In this document: in pieces, positions 23,950 to 32,610 of the stretch
Position numbering within the stretch: the stretch's first letter is position 1
How the letters are laid out: each line of letters starts with the position of its first letter
Assembly (NCBI GenBank): GCA_035541455.1
Contig: DATKNH010000041.1
Location: 1 to 46,946 of the forward strand
Reading direction: 5' to 3'
Origin: Syntrophorhabdales bacterium
GTDB taxonomy: Bacteria > Desulfobacterota > Syntrophorhabdia > Syntrophorhabdales > WCHB1-27
Length of the DNA stretch: 46,946 nucleotides
Program-made: the position numbers and the translations under genes
Notes under the pieces: generated by a model
The model's database searches: none
Told to the model about the DNA's origin: nothing
What the model saw: only the letters and a program-made list of their open reading frames with translations

Positions 23950-25014
23950 TTACCACTTGAATTGAGTTGTGGTCCTGTACGTTTCAACCGCATGTGTAAA
24001 ATCGTCAATATGCTGTTCGGTAAACGGTATCTCGGTCCGGCGGAAGAAAGCTTCCCATCCTATGCGTTCTATCCACTCACCTATGCGTTCATAGGGTTTG
24101 GCGCCGGCAGCGTAAACGTTTATGATCTTCTTGATGGTCTCCACTACCTCGGGCCAGCGCGGTGGCCTGTTGGGAAGGAACGGCACTACCATACGGGAGA
24201 ACATCGGAGCTTTCCGCGCATTTGGCACTTTGCCGCCGACATAGATCGCAACCCCGTCACCTTCGGCATCGGCTAACGGCATGGCCGGACAGACCGTGAA
24301 GCAGTTACCGCAGTACATGCACAGGTCCTCTTTTACCACAACGCTTTTCACGTTCTGGTCAGGGTGGCGCCGTATGGCTCCTGTAGGGCATGACTGAATA
24401 GTGGTCGGTATCTCGCACTGCGCGACTACCCTGTCGTGGTCAGGCCTTGGAGGTTTTGTGTGAACACCGACGACGGCAATGTCGGAGCAGTGTACTGCGC
24501 CGCACATGTTGATGCAACAGCCGACCGCAATGCGCACGTGGTTTGGAAGCTTTGTCTCCACAAAGTGCTCATAGACTTCGTCCATGATCGCCTTCACGAG
24601 GCCCGATGCATCAGTTGCGGCACTGTGACAATGGATCCAGCCCTGCGTGTGGACTATGTTCGAAATGCCGGGACTGGTCCCCCCGACGGGAAGACCAAGC
24701 TTCTTCAGGTCGGCTATTATCAGGTCCACGTTTTTTTCGTTCGGGGTGAGAAACTCGATGTTGTAACGGCTCGTGAACCGGAGGTGCCCGTCACAATACT
24801 TGTCCGCCACATCGCAGATGTCGCGAATGAAATCGACGCTGACCAGCCTCGGGGAGCCGGCTCGCACCGAGAAGAGCACATCACCATTCTCGGCCACGTG
24901 CTTGAGCACGCCGGGCCTCGGTATCTCGTGGTACTTCCATGTTCCGTAATTCTTCTTTATGATCTCCGGGAGCATGTCGCGAAAATCGGGTGGTCCTATG
25001 TCTGTTCTGCCCAT
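23950..25014 (-). CDS. dsrB: DsrB, dissimilatory sulfite reductase beta subunit
   Basis: 354 residues. It catalyses six-electron reduction of sulfite together with DsrA, and the siroheme next to the DsrB-type Cys set is the catalytic one. Visible Cys ligands: Cys129 ([13 protein letters not shown]), Cys166/167 and Cys171 ([12 protein letters not shown]), and a ferredoxin insert with Cys209 and [11 protein letters not shown] (232-242). The C-terminal [11 protein letters not shown] matches the family ending. Start ATG 25014 behind AGGAGGC, 19 bases after dsrA. Nothing suggests decay, so the subunit should be functional. Confidence 0.97.
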   Translation of the reverse strand: MGRTDIGPPDFRDMLPEIIKKNYGTWKYHEIPRPGVLKHVAENGDVLFSVRAGSPRLVSVDFIRDICDVADKYCDGHLRFTSRYNIEFLTPNEKNVDLIIADLKKLGLPVGGTSPGISNIVHTQGWIHCHSAATDASGLVKAIMDEVYEHFVETKLPNHVRIAVGCCINMCGAVHCSDIAVVGVHTKPPRPDHDRVVAQCEIPTTIQSCPTGAIRRHPDQNVKSVVVKEDLCMYCGNCFTVCPAMPLADAEGDGVAIYVGGKVPNARKAPMFSRMVVPFLPNRPPRWPEVVETIKKIINVYAAGAKPYERIGEWIERIGWEAFFRRTEIPFTEQHIDDFTHAVETYRTTTQFKW

Positions 25015-25033
25015 GATTCGCCTCCTGTTATCC

Positions 25034-26203
25034 TTACTTGTCAAAAAAGACGTACGGGTTCGACCTGGGATACTTGACCATCTGCGGTACGGGCGGAAGC
25101 CCCATCTCCCGCAGGAACGTCTTAAACCCGAGTCTTTCTATTAACTCTGCAAGCCTCTCTCTTGTTCTGCCGTTCTCATCCCACCAATCCCAGATTTTCC
25201 TAAGCAGATCTTTAAGCTCTTCGTAGGGGGGCTCCATTTTCATGAAGGGCACGAGCACCCACGACAGGTAGGCGCCCTTAATGATCGGCGCCTTGCCTCC
25301 CACGAGAATCGTGGCACCTGTCTCTACACCGGGCCTCACTGCCTTGGGCATCACGTTAATGCAGTGCATACAGCGCACACAGTCTTCAGCAGAGAGTTTC
25401 AATTCTTTGGCCTTTGGATCCCAGGCAAGGGCTTCCGTCGGGCATCTGCGTACCACGAGGTTCTCAATGTCCAGACCACCTTTGGCATACTCCTTAACAG
25501 CTTGCTGGTCGATGCGCAGGGCATCGCGCCACGTGCCGATGATGGTGAAGTCTGCGCGGGCAATTGCCGCAACGCAATCATTGGGGCAGCCAGACGCCTT
25601 GATTTTGAACTTGTACGGCCACCTCGGTCTGTGGATTTCGTCCTGGAATTCAACGGTCAGATCATGGATCAGTCCAAGCGTGTCGATGTTTGACCATTCG
25701 CAACGCGCCTTGCCGACGCAACCTGCAGGCGTGCGGAGCGCGGAGCCTGAGCCTCCCAGATCAAACCCGGCATCAGAGAGTGTGTCAAAACAGGGCTGCA
25801 GGTTCTCTGTAGTTGTCCCGAGAAGAATGATGTCCCCTGTAGAGCCGTGAAAGTTGGTCATGCCGCTGCCATACTTTTCCCAGATATCACAGATCGTGCG
25901 AAGTGATTTCGTGGTGTAAAACCATCCTGCAGGCTGGTTTATGCGCATGGTGTGAAATGACGCGGCACCAGGAAACTTCTCCGGCGCGTCGCAGTATCTT
26001 CCTATCACGCCAGCACCATAGCCGGTGACACCTACTATGCCTCCATGTTTCCAATGGGTTATCCTGTCTTTGTACGATTGTTCCTGGATGCCGAGCAGGT
26101 CTTTGGCCGCGGCGTTCTTCTTTGCCATACGTTTGATCTCTGTCACATAGCTCGGCCATGGGCCTTTCTCCAATTCATCCAACAAGGGTGTGTCGTCCGC
26201 CAT
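25034..26203 (-). CDS. dsrA: DsrA, dissimilatory sulfite reductase alpha subunit
   Basis: 389 residues. The siroheme-linked [4Fe-4S] ligands are CVGKARC (162-168) and CPNDC (206-210), and the ferredoxin domain has Cys254 and CVRCMHC (275-281). [20 protein letters not shown]-type substrate-channel sequence is present at about 102-121. It ends at SNPYVFFDK, about 25-30 residues earlier than Desulfovibrio DsrA as I recall it, so the C-terminal tail is shortened. The ATG at 26203 follows AGGAGGT. It is the first gene of the long minus-strand dsr cluster. Its upstream region (26204-26298) holds TTGATG and GATAAA boxes but no clear-cut promoter, and is shared with a divergent small gene. Confidence 0.97.
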   Translation of the reverse strand: MADDTPLLDELEKGPWPSYVTEIKRMAKKNAAAKDLLGIQEQSYKDRITHWKHGGIVGVTGYGAGVIGRYCDAPEKFPGAASFHTMRINQPAGWFYTTKSLRTICDIWEKYGSGMTNFHGSTGDIILLGTTTENLQPCFDTLSDAGFDLGGSGSALRTPAGCVGKARCEWSNIDTLGLIHDLTVEFQDEIHRPRWPYKFKIKASGCPNDCVAAIARADFTIIGTWRDALRIDQQAVKEYAKGGLDIENLVVRRCPTEALAWDPKAKELKLSAEDCVRCMHCINVMPKAVRPGVETGATILVGGKAPIIKGAYLSWVLVPFMKMEPPYEELKDLLRKIWDWWDENGRTRERLAELIERLGFKTFLREMGLPPVPQMVKYPRSNPYVFFDK

Positions 26204-26298
26204 GCAAACCTCCTTTTGCACCACCGGTTTTTGACGCTATACACTTCAGGGAAGCTAGGAGTTTATCACAAAGATTCAAAGTACATCAAGGGGCATTT

Positions 26299-26508
26299 AT
26301 GAGTAAAGCACTCATAATTAACACGAGAGAATGCGAACTACAAGGGGGGTTGAAGATCGAGCCTGCCGCCGACGGGCAAGTTTGGTGGGGCTATGTCATA
26401 CCGATTGGAGTCAAGTTGGAGACCGGAGGCCGCAGTGAGGAGCCGACGCCGGCGTACTATAAGTACGTCAAGGAGGGCGACGCAGCGAGAACGACGGTAT
26501 ACACTTGA
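26299..26508 (+). CDS. Small protein of unknown function, divergent from dsrA
   Basis: 69 residues starting MSKALIINTRECELQGGLKI and ending in AYYKYVKEGDAARTTVYT. I do not recognise a family. The ATG at 26299 has AAGGGG six bases upstream. The frame stays open upstream to 26158, but that part is antisense to dsrA and unlikely coding. There are no membrane helices, one Cys, and a compact mix of strands with WWGYVIPIGVKLE. It is transcribed away from dsrA with a 95-base shared upstream region, and its stop lies 12 bases from the tctA stop. It could be a regulator or accessory protein of the dsr locus, but that rests on position only. Confidence 0.5.
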   Translation: MSKALIINTRECELQGGLKIEPAADGQVWWGYVIPIGVKLETGGRSEEPTPAYYKYVKEGDAARTTVYT

Positions 26509-26520
26509 ATACAATCGGTA

Positions 26521-28032
26521 TTACTGGTCTTCGGCGACTTCGCGATACTTAGCCACCTTCTTTGCGACAAAAGGCATGATTGAGGTGATCAGCAGGAGAG
26601 CGGCGAGGCCGAGGGTCACGGCGGAGATGGGACGGGTAAAGAACGTCAGGAAACTTCCCTCCGACACAAGCAGCGCCTGCCTGAGGTTAAGATCGAGCAT
26701 GGGTCCCAGTACGAAGGCTAATACCAGGGGCGCCCCTTCGTAGTCGAACTTCCTGAAGAGGTAGCCCACGACTCCAAAAACGATCATGATAATAACGTCG
26801 AACACGCTGTTGTTCATGCTGTAGGCGCCCACAAGACAGAAGAGGAGAATAAGAGGGTAGAGGAGCTTCGCAGGAATCTTCAACACCTGGACCCACATGG
26901 GGATCAGAGGAAGGTTTAACACAAGGAGCATGACGTTACCCAAATACATGCTGCTGATCACTCCCCAGAAAAGGTCGGGGTGATCTTTGAGAAGGAGAGG
27001 CCCAGGCGTGACACCGTGGATGAGAAAAGCACCAAATAAAACAGAGAGACTTACATTAGGCGGAATGCCGAGCGTAAGGAGCGGAATGAAGGATGAGGAA
27101 GCAGCGGAGTTGTTGGCAGCTTCGGGAGAGGCCACACCCTCAATTGCTCCTGTTCCAAATTTCTGAGGTTCCTTTGAGACCCTCTTTTCCAGACCGTAGG
27201 ACATAAAGGAAGCGAGAACCGGGCCTCCACCAGGCAGGATACCGAGGAAGAAGCCTACAAGTGTTCCGCGCACCAGCGCCCACTTTGATTGAATCCAGTC
27301 GAGCTTCGACGGGAAGAGGTGCTTGAGCTTTGCCCTTATCACCTCCTGCGTGACTGCCTGTTCAAGGTTGATGAGCACCTCGCCGATGCCGAACAGACCC
27401 ATGGCCACCGGTGCAATGCCGACTCCATCGAAGAGTTCAAGGATGCCGAATGTCATGCGCGGACTGGAAGTGATGGGGTCCAAACCGATGTTGCTGAGCA
27501 TGAGGCCGAGGCATGCCATCATAACTGCTTTCAGCATCGATCCGTGAGAGAGATAGGTCACAAAGGTCAGGCCGAGAATAATGAGCGCAAAGTATTCGTG
27601 AGGACCAAAGTCAAGCGCAAAGCGGGAGAGCGGTTTCGCGAACAGCATCAGTCCGACGATACCTACCGTCCCTGCGATGAAGGAGCCAAAGGCAGCCATG
27701 CCGAGCGCCGGGCCCGCTCTGCCTTTAAGCGCCATCTGGTGGCCATCCATGCAAGTAATCACAGATGCCGCTTCGCCAGGGATGTTGACGAGAATTGATG
27801 TCGTTGAGCCTCCGTACATGGCCCCATAGTAAAGACCCGCGAGCATGATGATGGATCCTGTAGCTGAAATTTTGAACGTTATAGGCAAGAGGATCGATAT
27901 CGCGCCGACAGGGCCGATGCCCGGCAGCACTCCCACGAGCGTTCCCAGCACGGACCCTATGAAACAGTAAAAGATATTCTCGGGTTGTAAGGCGACGGAG
28001 AACCCGTATAACAGACTGTTCAGGGCTTCCAC
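26521..28032 (-). CDS. tctA: Tripartite tricarboxylate transporter large permease (TctA)
   Basis: A 503-residue membrane protein with about 11-12 helices. TctA signatures are GVLPGIGPVGAISILLPITF (about 34-53), YYGAMYGGSTTSILVNIPGE (about 67-86) and GILPGGGPVLASFMSYGLEK (about 260-279). It is the main transport channel of the TTT system for carboxylates. GTG start behind AGGGGTGAG, 28 bases after tctB. The substrate is set by the TctC protein at 28651 and cannot be read from sequence. Confidence 0.93.
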   Translation of the reverse strand: MEALNSLLYGFSVALQPENIFYCFIGSVLGTLVGVLPGIGPVGAISILLPITFKISATGSIIMLAGLYYGAMYGGSTTSILVNIPGEAASVITCMDGHQMALKGRAGPALGMAAFGSFIAGTVGIVGLMLFAKPLSRFALDFGPHEYFALIILGLTFVTYLSHGSMLKAVMMACLGLMLSNIGLDPITSSPRMTFGILELFDGVGIAPVAMGLFGIGEVLINLEQAVTQEVIRAKLKHLFPSKLDWIQSKWALVRGTLVGFFLGILPGGGPVLASFMSYGLEKRVSKEPQKFGTGAIEGVASPEAANNSAASSSFIPLLTLGIPPNVSLSVLFGAFLIHGVTPGPLLLKDHPDLFWGVISSMYLGNVMLLVLNLPLIPMWVQVLKIPAKLLYPLILLFCLVGAYSMNNSVFDVIIMIVFGVVGYLFRKFDYEGAPLVLAFVLGPMLDLNLRQALLVSEGSFLTFFTRPISAVTLGLAALLLITSIMPFVAKKVAKYREVAEDQ

Positions 28033-28060
28033 AGCTCACCCCTGTGACACCGGTCTTGCT

Positions 28061-28516
28061 TTACCATCTGAAAGGCCCCCTTGGGAACTCGATCTGCAGC
28101 GCATAATGGAAAATGGCATAGGTCAATGCAACCGTCACAAGCGCACTCACCACCACAACCCAGACCTTCATTCTACCCACGGCGTAGAGTACAGCCATGA
28201 AAGCTGTGGTTGCAATGACGAAGCCCACTTTCACGAGAACGAGACTGTAAAGCACGAGGGCGACCACCGCTATGACAACATTACCCCAGCTCAGCCCGTG
28301 CCACAACTCGGCAATTCCTTGTTTCCCGCTGCTAGCCACAAGAGCCTTTACCACAAGGATTATTGAGAGCAGGCCGAAGAGGACACTCGACCAGAAGAGC
28401 ACGAAGCCGGCTCCCGGTGCGGAGACCGTCCCTACCCCCAGGTCAAGGGCTTGCGTGAGCACAAAGATCGCGGCTGCTAACCAGAAAAGGCCGCTTACGA
28501 GGTCACGTTTGTTCAC
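28061..28516 (-). CDS. tctB: Tripartite tricarboxylate transporter small permease (TctB)
   Basis: 151 residues, four hydrophobic helices (for example LVSGLFWLAAAIFVLTQALD, GNVVIAVVALVLYSLVLVKV, VGFVIATTAFMAVLYAVG, VWVVVVSALVTVALTYAIFH). Length and helix layout match TctB. GTG start with GGAG seven bases upstream. It sits between tctC and tctA as usual. Confidence 0.87.
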   Translation of the reverse strand: MNKRDLVSGLFWLAAAIFVLTQALDLGVGTVSAPGAGFVLFWSSVLFGLLSIILVVKALVASSGKQGIAELWHGLSWGNVVIAVVALVLYSLVLVKVGFVIATTAFMAVLYAVGRMKVWVVVVSALVTVALTYAIFHYALQIEFPRGPFRW

Positions 28517-28528
28517 GCATCAACTCCG

Positions 28529-28645
28529 GTGAAGCGATGAAGCGTTAAAGCGAGGAAGCGAGGAAGCGTAGAAGCGTATAAGCGGCACTACAAAATGAGT
28601 GGTTTGCCCGCATCATCGCTTCATCCCTTCTTCGCTTCGTCGCTT
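28529..28645. repeat. Octamer tandem array with inverted octamers (tctC-tctB gap)
   Basis: Seven consecutive 8-base units of the form NNgAAGCG (GTGAAGCG, ATGAAGCG, TTAAAGCG, AGGAAGCG twice, TAGAAGCG, TATAAGCG) span 28529-28584. After 29 unique bases, four inverted units (CATCGCTT, CATCCCTT, CTTCGCTT, CGTCGCTT) span 28614-28645. The two halves could fold into a long imperfect hairpin in the tct transcript. Confidence 0.85.
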
Positions 28646-28650
28646 ATCTT

Positions 28651-29652
28651 TCAGTACGGTTGTGTAGCCGGCTCTTTAATGAGACCTGTTTCTTTCAGCG
28701 TCTTTTCGAGCCTTACCCACGATTCTTTCAGAAAGCGATCATACTCCTTACTATTGTAGTAGACCGGCACCAGATCCAATTTGTCCATGACCGTCTTCAC
28801 TTCCGGGCTGTCCTTCGCTTTGGTGAAGGCGCTTTCAAGCTTTGCGACCACGTCCGCAGGAAGACCGGCCGGTCCCAGAATAGAGAAGACAGTCTCATTT
28901 ACGAAATCATAGCCCAGTTCTTTGAGCGTTGGCACATCCGGCTGCTTGGGATTCCGCTTTTCCTCCGTATATGCAAGGATCCGCACCTGACCGGCTCTGG
29001 CGTAAGGAACGTGCTCCGGCCCGGATGAGCATACATCGACATGCCCTCCAAGGAGCGCAGTCATTGCGTCAGCGGTGCCCTTATATGGCACGTGTATCCA
29101 TTTTATCTTCTCCTGGTGTTCCAAATAGGCCATGGCATGATGCTGGGCGGACCCCACGCCCGTGCTGCTGTATTTGATTTTGTTCGGGTTCTTCCTGGCG
29201 TAGTCGAGAAGTTCCTTCAAGGATTTCCATGGAGCGTCCGATTTGACCACGATGGCGTTCTGCGGCGTGGCATAACCGATTATGGGCGTGAAACTCTTCA
29301 AAGGCTTATACGTCACCTTCTGCATTTGAGGTGCGCGTACTATGCCGGTGCTTGTACCGGCGCAAAGCGTGTAGCCATCCGGTTTTGCGTTTGCTACCAG
29401 CGCCAGCGCAATAGTACCCGCGGCTCCTCCCTTGTTGTCGACAACGATGGGCTTGCCAAGATATTTTTCGGCTGCTGACGCCATGGCACGTGAGGCCATA
29501 TCCATCGAGCCGCCGGGGGCAAAAGCCACGTCCATAGTGATCGGTCTGTCAGGATATTCTGCTCTTGCAGACGGAAGGAAGGACGACGCGAGAAGGAGAA
29601 TAGACAGCGCCACGGCCGCAACAAATTTCCCAGATTGCCAATGTATCTTCAC
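28651..29652 (-). CDS. tctC: Tripartite tricarboxylate transporter binding protein (TctC/Bug family)
   Basis: A 333-residue periplasmic receptor with signal peptide (VALSILLLASSFLPSARA, cleavage near residue 31). Bug-family features: YPDRPITMDVAFAPGGSMDM (about 33-52), GKPIVVDNKGGAAGTIALAL, and YSSTGVGSAQHHAMAYLE. It captures an organic acid for TctAB. GTG start behind GAGGAG. The gene is first in its operon, with a candidate promoter at 29681-29709. Confidence 0.93.
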   Translation of the reverse strand: MKIHWQSGKFVAAVALSILLLASSFLPSARAEYPDRPITMDVAFAPGGSMDMASRAMASAAEKYLGKPIVVDNKGGAAGTIALALVANAKPDGYTLCAGTSTGIVRAPQMQKVTYKPLKSFTPIIGYATPQNAIVVKSDAPWKSLKELLDYARKNPNKIKYSSTGVGSAQHHAMAYLEHQEKIKWIHVPYKGTADAMTALLGGHVDVCSSGPEHVPYARAGQVRILAYTEEKRNPKQPDVPTLKELGYDFVNETVFSILGPAGLPADVVAKLESAFTKAKDSPEVKTVMDKLDLVPVYYNSKEYDRFLKESWVRLEKTLKETGLIKEPATQPY

Positions 29653-29680
29653 CGCGGCTCCTCTTGATTAAAGTCATGCT

Positions 29681-29709
29681 TATTTACCACGCTGCCAGGT
29701 AGTTGTCAA
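29681..29709 (-). promoter_or_regulatory. Candidate promoter of the tctCBA operon
   Basis: On the minus strand TTGACA (29704-29709) is followed after 17 bases by TAAATA (29681-29686), about 30 bases before the tctC start. The -35 box is perfect and the -10 box is weak. The remainder of the 29653-29776 gap shows nothing else. Confidence 0.4.
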
Positions 29710-29776
29710 TGAATACGTCCGTGGCACGTGGCGTGTCCTTGCGTACTTCACTCACGCGTTTTGAGGCATTGCTAAC

Positions 29777-30388
29777 TCAAGGGCCTGAGCCGCTTCTCAG
29801 GCCCAGCGCGCGAGACGCAAAAGCCACGGCTGATTCTGCAATTTCGTCAATCTGTTCGTCGCGCTTGAAATCAAACCAAAAGGTGATCCACGTCATCATG
29901 CCGATTAAAAAGAGCGCCGCCCACGAAGGCTTTAGAGTGGGAGCCACCCGCCCGCTACGCTGCAGGATTACAATAGTGTCTCTGAGAAGGATGTAATGGT
30001 TCTTCCATGCCTTCTTTACCTGGAGAAAATACTTGTCCTTGAATCCGAGGGTCTCGTGAATAAGGAACCTGAGTTCCGGTTGTGCGCAGATCATCTTTGT
30101 GTAGGCCCTGATCATGAAGAAGAGTCGCTCTTCGGGATTCTCCATTGCGGTGGCTGCCTCAATGTAAGGGGTCAAAAAGCGATTCAGATGACTTTCGTGC
30201 AGAGAAAAAAGAAGGTTTCGTTTACTGCCGAAATAGTAGTAGAGTGTTGGTTTCGCGAGTTTCGCAGCCGAACAGATATCGTTCGTCGATGTTGCGTTGT
30301 ATCCCTTCTTGAGAAAAAGCTGCAGCACAGTACGAAGTATTTCCTCTTTCTTCTTCTCCGAGTCTTTCCTTGTTCTTTTTGGCCGCAT
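29777..30388 (-). CDS. TetR-family transcriptional regulator
   Basis: 203 residues. The N-terminal DNA-binding domain holds KKEEILRTVLQLFLKKGYNA and TSTNDICSAAKLAKPTLYYY, the canonical TetR helix-turn-helix ending in YYFGSK. The C-terminal ligand domain is helical and diverged. ATG 30388 follows AAGGAG. It lies upstream of tctC on the same strand and divergent from the ferredoxin/acyl-CoA ligase genes. By analogy with TetR regulators of fatty and aromatic acid metabolism it may respond to an acyl-CoA, which is inference. Confidence 0.88.
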   Translation of the reverse strand: MRPKRTRKDSEKKKEEILRTVLQLFLKKGYNATSTNDICSAAKLAKPTLYYYFGSKRNLLFSLHESHLNRFLTPYIEAATAMENPEERLFFMIRAYTKMICAQPELRFLIHETLGFKDKYFLQVKKAWKNHYILLRDTIVILQRSGRVAPTLKPSWAALFLIGMMTWITFWFDFKRDEQIDEIAESAVAFASRALGLRSGSGP

Positions 30389-30501
30389 CCATTATCTCCT
30401 TGCGAGAGTGACCGCCCTATTTGATCGGCGTGAGCCGGAAAATTGCTTACGGCAGTATAGCGCATTGTCACTTTTGTGTGCGTTGCCAGACACTTCTCTA
30501 T

Positions 30502-30542
30502 ACCGACGGTTAAGTATAATGAAGAGAATTCCGGCTTGTCAA
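30502..30542 (-). promoter_or_regulatory. Candidate tetR promoter with adjacent palindrome
   Basis: On the minus strand TTGACA (30537-30542), an 18-base spacer and TATACT (30513-30518) form a good sigma70-type promoter. Just downstream, ACCGACGGT (30502-30510) is a perfect 9-base palindrome where transcription would start, a plausible autoregulatory operator. On the plus strand a weaker TATAGT box at 30609-30614 may serve the ferredoxin gene. The rest of 30389-30646 is featureless. Confidence 0.45.
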
Positions 30543-30646
30543 TCTGTAGGCTGACGGAAGCGTGCGCCAGGGCGTCATACTGCTAGTGCAACTGCGTGGT
30601 GTTTGGTGTATAGTAAAAGCAAGTCGCATCCCGTGGGGGTTGGAGA

Positions 30647-30898
30647 ATGCCGCCGGAAATAGATCACGAGAAATGCACTGCATGCGGGGTGTGCGTCGAT
30701 GTGTGCGCGGAAGACGTATTCTTCGACGAGACAGGCACCGGCGGACTGAGCGATGAAGATGAACGGCAAAGAGATAAGAAGAAGCCGGGGGTGACATACC
30801 CCGAGGCATGTTTTCACTGCTATCTGTGCGCACAGACATGCCCTCAGGGAGCGATCACTATAAGGACGCCGCTGATCATGCATGTTCCCTACAAGTAA
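30647..30898 (+). CDS. Two-[4Fe-4S] ferredoxin, AprB-like, third copy
   Basis: 83 residues. Cluster motifs CTACGVCVDVCAEDVF (about 10-25) and CFHCYLCAQTCP (about 55-66) are separated by an acidic/basic insert (SDEDERQRDKKK). It shares the MPPxI start and overall plan of the ferredoxins at 2147 and 9169, but no AprA-like gene is adjacent. Instead an acyl-CoA ligase follows after 95 bases. It may supply electrons to an acyl-CoA or aromatic-acid pathway encoded outside the window. Confidence 0.82.
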   Translation: MPPEIDHEKCTACGVCVDVCAEDVFFDETGTGGLSDEDERQRDKKKPGVTYPEACFHCYLCAQTCPQGAITIRTPLIMHVPYK

Positions 30899-30993
30899 GC
30901 AGGCTTCAGGGTCTTCGTTCTGGTCACGGACCGGATTCATGGACCAGGCAGACCAAATAATAAGGTACAACAAAAAAACGGAGGACACAGAAA

Positions 30994-32604
30994 ATGGCCG
31001 ATGAATTTTTGCTGAAAGAATTGTGCCGCTACCGAATCGGAACATGGGCAGACATCATGTACCGGAATGCGCTGTTGTATGGGGGAGAAATAGTCTGGAT
31101 TTACAAGTCGGAAAGGGTGACATTCTCCGGCTACAACGAGCGGGTAAACAGGTTGATTCATGCGCTCAACGGGTTGGGGGTTCGCAAAGGTGACGGTATT
31201 GGTATTTTTTCCTGGAACTGCCTGGAGTATCCGGATGTGTACGGGGCCGCAATGAAGGGTGGTTTCGTCATATCGCCGTTCAACCCAAGGCTCTTGGCAA
31301 ATGAGATCGAGTACCTGGTCAACTATTCGGAAGTGAATACGCTCTTTGTCGGCCCGGAACTGGTGGAGACCATTTCTTCCCTCAAGGATCGTTTTCCCGG
31401 TGTCAAACAGTACGTTGCCCTGGAAAAGCCGGCCGACAACATGATCTACTATCCTGACCTTCTGGCCAAGGGCTCCAAAGAAGAGCCGGACGTCGACATC
31501 AAGGAAGACGATCCCCTTCTGATCTTTTACACCAGCGGGACAACCGGTGTGCCGCGGGGGGCTCTATACACGCATAACCGCACTATGGATAATGCGCTCG
31601 TCAAGATGAGCCAGTTGGGGGCCGAGGCGGGCGACAAGCACATCATGGTGCTTCCTCTTTTTCATATCGGAGGTCATAGCCACTTCTGGGCCTTCTATTA
31701 TGGGGGCGGGAGCAACGTGATCATGCCACAGAGGTCCTTCGATCCCCCGGCGACGCTCAAGGCCATTCAGGACGAAAAGGCGACGGACATTCATATTGTG
31801 CCCACCCAGCTCGTGGCCATGTTGGCAGTGCCTGACGTCGAGAGATACGACCTCAGCAGTCTCAAGCGCATATGGTATGCTGCCTCGCCCATGCCTGTGG
31901 AACTCCTGAGAAGGGGTATGAAGAAATTCGGCTCGATATTCATGCAGGGCTACGGCCAGTCGGAGTCGGGACCCGACATTACGTTCTTCAATAAGAGAGC
32001 GCATAACGTGCTCGACAAGACGCCCAAAGAGCAAGAGATATTGGCTTCCTGCGGCCAGCCCTGTCTTAATGTACACGTTAGGATCGTGGACGAGAATGAT
32101 AAGGATGTGCCGCCCAATACTACAGGGGAGATAATCGTGCAGAGCAAGAAAGTGATGCGTGAGTACTGGCGCAAACCCGAGGAGACGAAGGAGGCTATGG
32201 CGGGCGGATGGCTCCACACAGGCGACATGGGGTTCTATGACAAGAACGGGTACATCTATATTGTCGACAGGAAGAAAGACATGATAGTGACGGGAGGAGA
32301 GAACGTCTATCCGCGGGAAGTGGAAGAGGTGCTCTACCGTTTCCCTGCAGTTCAGGAGGCGGCCGTAATTGGTCTTCCTGATGATGTCTGGGTGGAGCGG
32401 GTGCACGCGGTCATTATCTTGAAAGAAGGACAGCCGGCTACCGCCGAGGAGGTCATGAATTTTTGTAAGCAGAACCTCGCGCGCTACAAAGCGCCGAAGT
32501 CAGTGGAGTTTGTAAAGGAATTACCGAAGAATCCCCAGGGCAAAATACTGAAGCGGGAGTTGAGGGAGAAATACTGGAAGGGCAGAGAGCGGCGGGTAGG
32601 ATAA
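30994..32604 (+). CDS. Acyl-CoA synthetase (AMP-forming acid-CoA ligase)
   Basis: A 536-residue ANL-superfamily enzyme that activates a carboxylic acid with ATP and CoA. Motifs: YTSGTTGVPRGALYTH (about 176-191, AMP binding), PLFHIGGHSHFW (about 213-224), GYGQSESGPD (about 315), GWLHTGDMGFYDKNGYIYIV (about 408-427), DRKKDMIVTGGENVYPREVE (about 428-447) and the catalytic C-terminal Lys in NPQGKILKREL. The acid cannot be predicted with certainty. GGAGGA lies upstream of the ATG. It precedes cobA-hemD by six bases, an unusual pairing of substrate activation with tetrapyrrole synthesis. Confidence 0.92.
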   Translation: MADEFLLKELCRYRIGTWADIMYRNALLYGGEIVWIYKSERVTFSGYNERVNRLIHALNGLGVRKGDGIGIFSWNCLEYPDVYGAAMKGGFVISPFNPRLLANEIEYLVNYSEVNTLFVGPELVETISSLKDRFPGVKQYVALEKPADNMIYYPDLLAKGSKEEPDVDIKEDDPLLIFYTSGTTGVPRGALYTHNRTMDNALVKMSQLGAEAGDKHIMVLPLFHIGGHSHFWAFYYGGGSNVIMPQRSFDPPATLKAIQDEKATDIHIVPTQLVAMLAVPDVERYDLSSLKRIWYAASPMPVELLRRGMKKFGSIFMQGYGQSESGPDITFFNKRAHNVLDKTPKEQEILASCGQPCLNVHVRIVDENDKDVPPNTTGEIIVQSKKVMREYWRKPEETKEAMAGGWLHTGDMGFYDKNGYIYIVDRKKDMIVTGGENVYPREVEEVLYRFPAVQEAAVIGLPDDVWVERVHAVIILKEGQPATAEEVMNFCKQNLARYKAPKSVEFVKELPKNPQGKILKRELREKYWKGRERRVG

Positions 32605-32610
32605 GAGCAG

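Noticed and set aside
26158-26298. Longer N-terminus for the small gene divergent from dsrA
   Set aside because: This part is antisense to the dsrA start and Pro/Cys-rich. The ATG at 26299 has its own ribosome site.
28529-28645. CRISPR array
   Set aside because: Units are 8 bases with no unique spacers of constant length and no cas genes nearby.
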